Below the pieces are notes generated by a model, which was given only the letters and a program-made list of their open reading frames with translations, did no database searches and was not told the DNA's origin. Shown here piece after piece: positions 58,867-64,000 of a stretch of 64,000 nt of DNA. Numbering within the stretch: the stretch's first letter is position 1; every line of letters begins with the position of its first letter. The translations under genes were made by a program, and so were the position numbers. The DNA comes from Acinetobacter brisouioides (GTDB taxonomy: Bacteria > Pseudomonadota > Gammaproteobacteria > Pseudomonadales > Moraxellaceae), in assembly GCF_004331075.1 (NCBI RefSeq), contig NZ_SJNX01000003.1, positions 1 to 64,000 on the forward strand. Direction: 5' to 3'.

Positions 58867-58882
58867 CAGCAAATATTTGCTG
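58867..58882. promoter_or_regulatory. Palindrome, possible enhancer site
   Basis: CAGCAAATATTTGCTG is a perfect 16-base inverted repeat, centred about 120 bases upstream of the sigma-54 promoter. That is the usual distance for an enhancer-binding protein. It does not match the NtrC consensus I know. Confidence 0.45.
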
Positions 58883-59081
58883 GAGCCCAGTAATTCACAA
58901 TACATATAACATAGTATGTTTTATTTAGGAAACTATGATTCATATTGTTTTAAAATGAAAATAGATCTCATTTATATTCAAAAAAACTATAAATGATCTA
59001 TTTCATCATCAGGTTTTAAATTTAAAAATATAGATATATTAAAACCATATGAAACTTTTGTGAAAAAATCATGAAATAATA

Positions 59082-59109
59082 TTGATACTTGCAATCTTTT
59101 TATTATAGA
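59082..59109 (+). promoter_or_regulatory. Sigma-70 promoter of the OprD-type porin
   Basis: TTGATA (-35) and TATAGA (-10) are 16 bases apart. The start would fall near 59116, leaving a leader of about 64 bases before the ATG. Confidence 0.6.
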
Positions 59110-59179
59110 TTAAAGCCCACTTTGTAACTTTCTGTATCAAGCAGCGTTACGGGTTTTATTTTATTTTTAGGGGAAACCA

Positions 59180-60466
59180 ATGCTAAAAGCACAGAAGCTA
59201 ACCTTAGCAGTTTTAATCCAGGCTACTTTACTCTCTTCCGCATATGCAAGTGAACAAAGCGAATCTAAAGGCTTTGTTGAAGATTCAACCGCATCAGTTT
59301 TATTACGTACCGGCTTTATCGACCGTGATAAAAAAAATGTTAACCCAGGTGTAGATACTCGCTCTACAGTTCAATCTGTTATGTTGAATGCTGAATCAGG
59401 CTTCACTCAAGGTACTGTAGGCGTTGCTGTCGGTGTAGTTGGTGATTTCTCATTTAAACTCGGTGACAATAAGCACTCTGGCAACCAAATGATCCCTTGG
59501 AAAAATGACAATCGCAATGATCCATATGACCAATGGACTCGTGGTGGTGGTTATGTCAAAGTGCGTGCTTCAAATACAACTTTAACTTATGGTACACAAG
59601 TTCTTGATATTCCTGTACTAGCAAGCAACACAGCACGTATGGTACCTGAATATTTCACTGGGACTTTAGTCACTAGCCATGAAATTAAAAATTTAGAAGT
59701 GATCGCTGGTGAATTTACCAAAGATCAAATGTCTGACCAGATTGCTACAGATCAAAATCATTTAAAACGTGCTTATGTTTGGGGCACAAAATATAAATTT
59801 AATGACCAACTCACTGGCTCTTACTACGGTTTAGACAGTAAAGATGCGCTTAAACGCCATTATGCTGATTTAAACTTTAAACAACCGCTAAGCGATAAAA
59901 GTTCATTAACATATGACTTAAGTGGTTACCATACTAAGTGGGATAAAAATGCATCTGTATCTTCAGCAAAACCTGATGTTGATCCTTCAGATCGTTCCAA
60001 CAATATTTGGGCTTTCTCTACAACTTATAGCCATGGCCCTCATAGTGTAATGCTTGCTTACCAACAAAGTACTGGTAACTCAGGTTATGCTTATAACGAA
60101 AATGCGGATGGTTTCCAAAGTGTCTATCTACCAAACTCTTACCTTTCAGACTTTAACGGTCGTGGTGAGAAGTCTGCACAAGTTCAATATAATGTTGACT
60201 TAGGTGCTTTCGGTGTTCCTGGTTTATCATTTACAACCGCATATGTCTATGGTTGGGATATCAACACCAAAACAACGCAAAATGCGAAAGAAAGCGAATT
60301 CTTCAACCAAATTAAATACACCGTTCAATCTGGTTTTGCAAAAGGCGTAAACTTGCGTCTACGTGAATCTATTTATCGTAATAGCCAAGCTTATGCAAAT
60401 GACTACTACATGCCTGATACCAACGAAACACGTATCTTCCTAGATATTCCTATTAAATTCTTTTAA
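59180..60466 (+). CDS. oprD: OprD-family outer-membrane porin (OccAB1-like)
   Basis: OprD/Occ channels take up carboxylate-containing small molecules such as basic amino acids and can admit carbapenems. The 428-residue protein has a signal peptide (about 1-23, ending AYA), an 18-strand barrel pattern, ASNTARMVPEYFTGTLV near 149-165 typical of OprD, and a C-terminal phenylalanine (IPIKFF). Next to ppa it matches OccAB1 of A. baumannii (A1S_0201), by memory of gene order. The ATG follows AGGGGA. It is a single-gene unit with a terminator. Confidence 0.9.
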   Translation: MLKAQKLTLAVLIQATLLSSAYASEQSESKGFVEDSTASVLLRTGFIDRDKKNVNPGVDTRSTVQSVMLNAESGFTQGTVGVAVGVVGDFSFKLGDNKHSGNQMIPWKNDNRNDPYDQWTRGGGYVKVRASNTTLTYGTQVLDIPVLASNTARMVPEYFTGTLVTSHEIKNLEVIAGEFTKDQMSDQIATDQNHLKRAYVWGTKYKFNDQLTGSYYGLDSKDALKRHYADLNFKQPLSDKSSLTYDLSGYHTKWDKNASVSSAKPDVDPSDRSNNIWAFSTTYSHGPHSVMLAYQQSTGNSGYAYNENADGFQSVYLPNSYLSDFNGRGEKSAQVQYNVDLGAFGVPGLSFTTAYVYGWDINTKTTQNAKESEFFNQIKYTVQSGFAKGVNLRLRESIYRNSQAYANDYYMPDTNETRIFLDIPIKFF

Positions 60467-60488
60467 TCATGACTGATTAATACGAATG

Positions 60489-60523
60489 AAAAAAACCTAC
60501 ACTGCAAAGTGTAGGTTTTTTTA
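60489..60523 (+). terminator. Shared terminator of oprD and ppa
   Basis: AAAAAACCTACACT pairs with AGTGTAGGTTTTTT around GCAA between convergent genes. Confidence 0.94.
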
Positions 60524-60563
60524 TATAAATAAATTTTGCTCACAAGCATGAGCAAAAAATCAC

Positions 60564-61091
60564 TTATTTTTTAGCAGCTTCAATTGCTTTAACAACTTCA
60601 GCTTTCGCAACATCTGCACCTTCCCAACCAGAGATTTTAACCCATTTACCAGGTTCTAAATCTTTGTAGTGTGCAAAGAAATGTTCGATTTGGCTGATCA
60701 ATAATTTTGGCAAATCTGTGTATTCCTGTACATCTTTGTACAATGGAGTCAATTTGTCATGCGGTACAGCAACCAATTTCGCATCGATACCACCGTCATC
60801 TTCCATCTTCAATTTACCAACAGGGCGGCAACGAATCACAGAACCTGCGGCGATTGGATATGGAGTCACAACCAACACATCTAATGGATCACCATCTTCA
60901 GATAAAGTATTTGGCACATAACCATAGTTTGCAGGGTAGAACATTGCTGTACCCATGAAACGGTCTACAAATAATGCGTCCGAATCTTTATCAATTTCGT
61001 ACTTAATTGGTGCAGCATTCGCAGGAATTTCAATGATCACATAGATATCATTTGGTGCATCTTTACCCGCAGGGATATTGTTGTAGCTCAT
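60564..61091 (-). CDS. ppa: Inorganic pyrophosphatase
   Basis: Ppa hydrolyses pyrophosphate and drives biosynthetic reactions forward. The start is placed at [15 protein letters not shown], giving 175 residues, the normal size of the hexameric class I enzyme; a frame 28 codons longer has no family support. The metal-binding core is [11 protein letters not shown] near 65-75, with [13 protein letters not shown] just before it and KVAVPHDK-type KLVAVPHDK near 110. Confidence 0.96.
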   Translation of the reverse strand: MSYNNIPAGKDAPNDIYVIIEIPANAAPIKYEIDKDSDALFVDRFMGTAMFYPANYGYVPNTLSEDGDPLDVLVVTPYPIAAGSVIRCRPVGKLKMEDDGGIDAKLVAVPHDKLTPLYKDVQEYTDLPKLLISQIEHFFAHYKDLEPGKWVKISGWEGADVAKAEVVKAIEAAKK

Positions 61092-61205
61092 GACAATACT
61101 CTTTAAATGGAAACAAATTGAAAAAATTGAGTTGAGAGGCTCAATTTTTATCATGTGCCCAATTATACATGGCACATGATTTGATTGGAAAAATATTCAG
61201 ACGCC

Positions 61206-61604
61206 TTAAAGCAGGCGCAAGGTAAACACCAACAGTAAAATCGGGCATACCATCGAGAAAAGCCAAATAATTGAACGTAAAGTTGCCCAGTTAGCCAAGT
61301 AGCAAATACCATACAAAACACGCAGCACAATATAAGCAATGCCGAGCGTCATAATCATGGCTTGATTCATCACCATATACTCAGCCATCAGCACAGACGC
61401 TAAAAATAAAGGTAAGCTTTCAAAACTATTTTGTTGCACCGCATTGGCTCTGGCGGCTAGACCTGTGGTTTTCGCCAAAAATTCACGTGGATTTTGATTA
61501 TCTTTTAATTTATATCCACCTGCTATTTTAGCGATAAAGGTAAATACATAAGGCAATAAACATGCAGTCAAAATCAGATAAATAATCCCGCTTATGCTTT
61601 GCAT
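61206..61604 (-). CDS. MAPEG family membrane protein
   Basis: The 132-residue protein has four membrane helices, at about 5-25, 55-75, 80-100 and 110-130, and the conserved motif FLAKTTGLAARANAVQQNSFESLPLF near 44-69, which fits bacterial MAPEG proteins. In animals the family includes glutathione-dependent eicosanoid enzymes; the bacterial members' roles are mostly unknown. It lies about 115 bases upstream of ppa on the same strand. Confidence 0.82.
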   Translation of the reverse strand: MQSISGIIYLILTACLLPYVFTFIAKIAGGYKLKDNQNPREFLAKTTGLAARANAVQQNSFESLPLFLASVLMAEYMVMNQAMIMTLGIAYIVLRVLYGICYLANWATLRSIIWLFSMVCPILLLVFTLRLL

Positions 61605-61712
61605 GAATGTTTTCTCTTATTGAAATTAGACAGGCGCTCATCATAACATGGCTTTTCTGTGATTTTTTTTGTTAAATATAAGGCTTTCTATTATGCAAAT
61701 GTGGATACTCGA

Positions 61713-62099
61713 ATGATCGATCAAGATCAACAAACTTTGTTAGATGCCTTATCACAACAAATGCTTGCTCAAAAGCGTGTCGATCGTATCTTAAAAATTG
61801 TATTACCGATCACTGCCCTACTGATTACCACTATTTGCGCCAATATGACCTGGCAGTCAACTCTTGGCACATTCATCATGTTAACCGTTGCATTTTATGC
61901 TGTTGGCATTAAACGCTGGTCAATTTGGTTATGGCTGATTCTGTGTGCTTTATATAGTTTGATGGATAACTACCTCACTTTTGGAACATTACAAATTAAA
62001 CCATTACGTTTACAAATGGTTGGCATGTTACCTTTTCTGATTATTATCCATATCGCACGCCCTTATTTAGACAAACTCATACAGCAACAAAAAAAATAA
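61713..62099 (+). CDS. Small membrane protein of unknown function
   Basis: I do not recognise the family. The product is 128 residues if the ATG at 61713 is used (MIDQDQQTLLDALSQQML); a frame starting with GTG 18 codons upstream is less likely. It has a charged N-terminal helix (about 1-24) and three to four hydrophobic segments (about 29-47, 50-66, 69-85, 100-116). It stands alone between the MAPEG gene (divergent) and fadD (convergent). Confidence 0.65.
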   Translation: MIDQDQQTLLDALSQQMLAQKRVDRILKIVLPITALLITTICANMTWQSTLGTFIMLTVAFYAVGIKRWSIWLWLILCALYSLMDNYLTFGTLQIKPLRLQMVGMLPFLIIIHIARPYLDKLIQQQKK

Positions 62100-62123
62100 G
62101 ACCGAAATTTCAGTCTTATTTTG
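62095..62123 (+). terminator. Shared terminator, small membrane gene and fadD
   Basis: AAGAC pairs with GTCTT with the inner palindrome GAAATTTC and one mismatch, followed by ATTTT. It lies between the two convergent stop codons. Confidence 0.65.
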
Positions 62124-62137
62124 TCTAGCTCAAAAAC

Positions 62138-63817
62138 TTATTTGGCTTTATTGCGTAAATCCTTGCGCAAAATTTTACCTACATTGGATTTTGGCAATTC
62201 GTCCATAAATTCCACATAACGTGGACGTTTATAGCCTGTCAGATTGTCTTTTGCGTATGCCAGCAGTTCTTCTGTCGTTAAGCTTGGATCTTTTTTCACA
62301 ACAAAAAGTTTTGGCACTTCCCCTGATTTTTCATCAGGCACACCAATTGCTGCCACTTCCAAAACTTTTGGATGCTTCGCAACAACTTCTTCAATTTCAG
62401 CAGGATAAACATTAAAACCAGACACCAAAATCATGTCTTTTTTACGATCAACGATTTTAATAAAACCACGATCATTCATGACGCCAATATCCCCAGTACG
62501 GAAAAAGCCATCTGCAGTCATGGTTTTTTCTGTTTCATCTGGGCGGTTCCAGTAGCCTTTCATGACCTGAGGGCCACGAATCGAAATTTCTCCCTGCTCA
62601 CCCAACGCCACTTCTTTACCATCGTCATCTAAAATGGCAACTTCAGTTGCAGGCAGTGGAATCCCAATCGAGCCACTAAATTCAGAGGAAGCTGGCGGGT
62701 TAAAAGTTGCAACTGGTGACGTTTCTGACAAGCCATAACCCTCATGGATAATAATACCTGTCAGCTTTTTCCATGCCTCAGCAGTTGATGGCAAGACAGC
62801 CATACCACCGCCGAGTGCCAGCTTCATTTGGCTATGATCTAACTGACGGAAACCATCATTATTGACTAAGGCATTAAATAAGGTATTGACCGCAGGGAAG
62901 ATCGTTGGCTTGAATTTAGCAAGCTCTTTGGTCAATGCGGTTAAATCACGTGGGTTAGGAATCAGTAAATTACTGAAACCTTTATACATACCGTACAGTT
63001 CACATACCGTAAAGGCAAAAATGTGATACAGCGGCAAAGCACACACCAAGCGTTCGACTTCCTGCGAGTCTTTACCAAATTTGCTCTGGAACATGGTGTC
63101 ACATTGCAGCATATTGGCAATCAGGTTGCGATGCGTCAGTTCCGCCCCCTTAGATACCCCTGTGGTTCCGCCTGTATATTGCAATACTGCGGTATCACTC
63201 ATGGTGACAATTGGACGTTTATATTGGCTTGGGCTGACTTTATGCAATGCAGTATTGAAACGCACATGGCCTGGAATATCCCAGTCAGGAATTTGTTTAC
63301 GTACTTTGCGCAAGACAAAATTCACCAGATTGCCTTTCACAAAACCCAGCATATCGCCAACCGATGCGACAACGACATGCTTGACAGGCGTATGCCCAAT
63401 AATTTTTTGATACACTGAAGCAAAGTTTTCAATAATCACCAAAACTTCTGCGCCTGCATCATTGAGCTGATGTTCAAGCTCACGTGCCGTATAAAGCGGG
63501 TTAACATTGACTAGAATCAAACCCGCCCGAAAAATCCCTAAACTCACAATCGGATATTGAAATACGTTTGGCATCATTACCGCCACGCGTGAGCCTTTTG
63601 CTAAACCTAAACTTTGCAAATAACAAGCAAATTTCTTACTTTCACGATCAACATCAGCATAAGAAATGGTTTTATCCATGAAAATAAAAGCATCTCGAGA
63701 AGCATACTTTTGAAAATTACGTTCAAAAATATCAATTAAGGAAGTATTTTCGGATGGCAGCTCGACTATTTCGGGAATACCTGTTTTTTTGTATTCATTA
63801 ATCCAAATTTTTTCCAT
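62138..63817 (-). CDS. fadD: Long-chain fatty acid-CoA ligase
   Basis: FadD activates long-chain fatty acids to acyl-CoA at the inner membrane for beta-oxidation or lipid use. The start is set at MEKIWINEYKKTGIPEIVE, four bases after AAAGG, giving 559 residues; the frame continues 40 codons upstream but without family support. The ATP/AMP signature is YTGGTTGVSKGAELTHRN near 213-230, a second motif GYGLSETSPV lies near 358, and the fatty-acyl signature region GWxxTGDI-equivalent DGFFRTGDIG with DRKKDMILVSGFNVYP lies near 433-470. The match to E. coli FadD extends over the whole length. Confidence 0.94.
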   Translation of the reverse strand: MEKIWINEYKKTGIPEIVELPSENTSLIDIFERNFQKYASRDAFIFMDKTISYADVDRESKKFACYLQSLGLAKGSRVAVMMPNVFQYPIVSLGIFRAGLILVNVNPLYTARELEHQLNDAGAEVLVIIENFASVYQKIIGHTPVKHVVVASVGDMLGFVKGNLVNFVLRKVRKQIPDWDIPGHVRFNTALHKVSPSQYKRPIVTMSDTAVLQYTGGTTGVSKGAELTHRNLIANMLQCDTMFQSKFGKDSQEVERLVCALPLYHIFAFTVCELYGMYKGFSNLLIPNPRDLTALTKELAKFKPTIFPAVNTLFNALVNNDGFRQLDHSQMKLALGGGMAVLPSTAEAWKKLTGIIIHEGYGLSETSPVATFNPPASSEFSGSIGIPLPATEVAILDDDGKEVALGEQGEISIRGPQVMKGYWNRPDETEKTMTADGFFRTGDIGVMNDRGFIKIVDRKKDMILVSGFNVYPAEIEEVVAKHPKVLEVAAIGVPDEKSGEVPKLFVVKKDPSLTTEELLAYAKDNLTGYKRPRYVEFMDELPKSNVGKILRKDLRNKAK

Positions 63818-64000
63818 AATGCCTTTAATCTCCAATCTGTAATCCGATCTAATCGCGTTGTATGCTATGTACCTGATTGTTGAGTTTTTATGCCCAACGC
63901 GCTTTTTTTCCACAATAACATATATAACGTATTTCAAAATTGGCTTACTAGATCAATGTCTGAACTATGAGTTTATTTGCTTTTTGATAACCACGTGGTA

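Larger units (their letters stand above)
58682..59179. other. 498-base divergent gap between the two porin genes
   Basis: It holds, from left to right, the sigma-54 promoter for the TorF-like gene (58747-58762), a perfect 16-base palindrome (58867-58882), an AT-rich stretch, and a sigma-70 promoter for the OprD-type gene (59082-59109). No protein gene is seen. Confidence 0.65.

Overview
The window is chromosomal DNA from a gammaproteobacterium, almost certainly Acinetobacter. The evidence is the low-GC Moraxellaceae-like base use, the gene orders gacA-pilS-pilR, nrdR-ribD-methyltransferase-ribE and glnK-amtB with ubiK-comM, an OprD/OccAB1-type porin next to ppa, and an intact comM. I cannot name the species. 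Nearly everything is core genome. I see no insertion sequence, prophage, integron, CRISPR array or rRNA operon.

Layout. 1-900: the start of tuf and four tRNA genes in the order Thr(TGT)-Tyr(GTA)-Gly(TCC)-Thr(GGT)-tuf, all on the minus strand. 0.9-4.8 kb: trpE, gph, an FHA-domain protein and a RidA protein, with a C4-like antisense RNA candidate in the gap before RidA. 4.8-10.6 kb: a three-gene heavy-metal-type RND efflux operon, then an AT-rich gap and an H-NS family gene. 11.6-19.1 kb: the argH / algZ-algR-hemC-hemD-hemX-hemY block known from Pseudomonas, plus yggX. 19.2-22.5 kb: an sRNA-like transcription unit, phoU with a PHO box, an unknown lipoprotein and a DMT permease. 22.5-27.8 kb: TPP riboswitch-thiC, a nudF-like Nudix hydrolase, cpdA, dksA and gluQ. 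27.8-33 kb: murD-ftsW and feoA-feoB-small membrane protein. 33-37.5 kb: xerD, dsbC, hom, thrC. 37.7-42.6 kb: pbpG, gacA, pilS, pilR. 42.7-50.3 kb: gpmI-ctpA, lptF-lptG, pepA-holC and a coiled-coil protein. 50.4-53.9 kb: nrdR-ribD-DNA methyltransferase-ribE. 54-58.7 kb: glnK-amtB, ubiK-comM and a TorF-like porin. 59-63.8 kb: an OprD-family porin, ppa, a MAPEG protein, a small membrane protein and fadD.

How the parts work together. Several regulatory circuits sit close to their targets: TPP riboswitch on thiC, a PHO box before phoU, a Fur-like site before feoA, and sigma-54-type promoters before glnK-amtB and before the TorF-like porin. The last pair suggests that an outer-membrane channel and the inner-membrane ammonium channel may be induced together under nitrogen limitation. 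Three signalling systems that control surface behaviour in relatives (AlgZ/AlgR, GacA, PilS/PilR) are also present, together with an orphan DNA adenine methyltransferase lodged inside the riboflavin operon.

The observations most worth following are the C4-like RNA, the perfect sigma-54 promoter with an upstream palindrome at the TorF-like porin, the unassigned sRNA unit next to phoU, and the methyltransferase in the rib operon. All calls rest on reading the sequence and on remembered family features; no database search was run.
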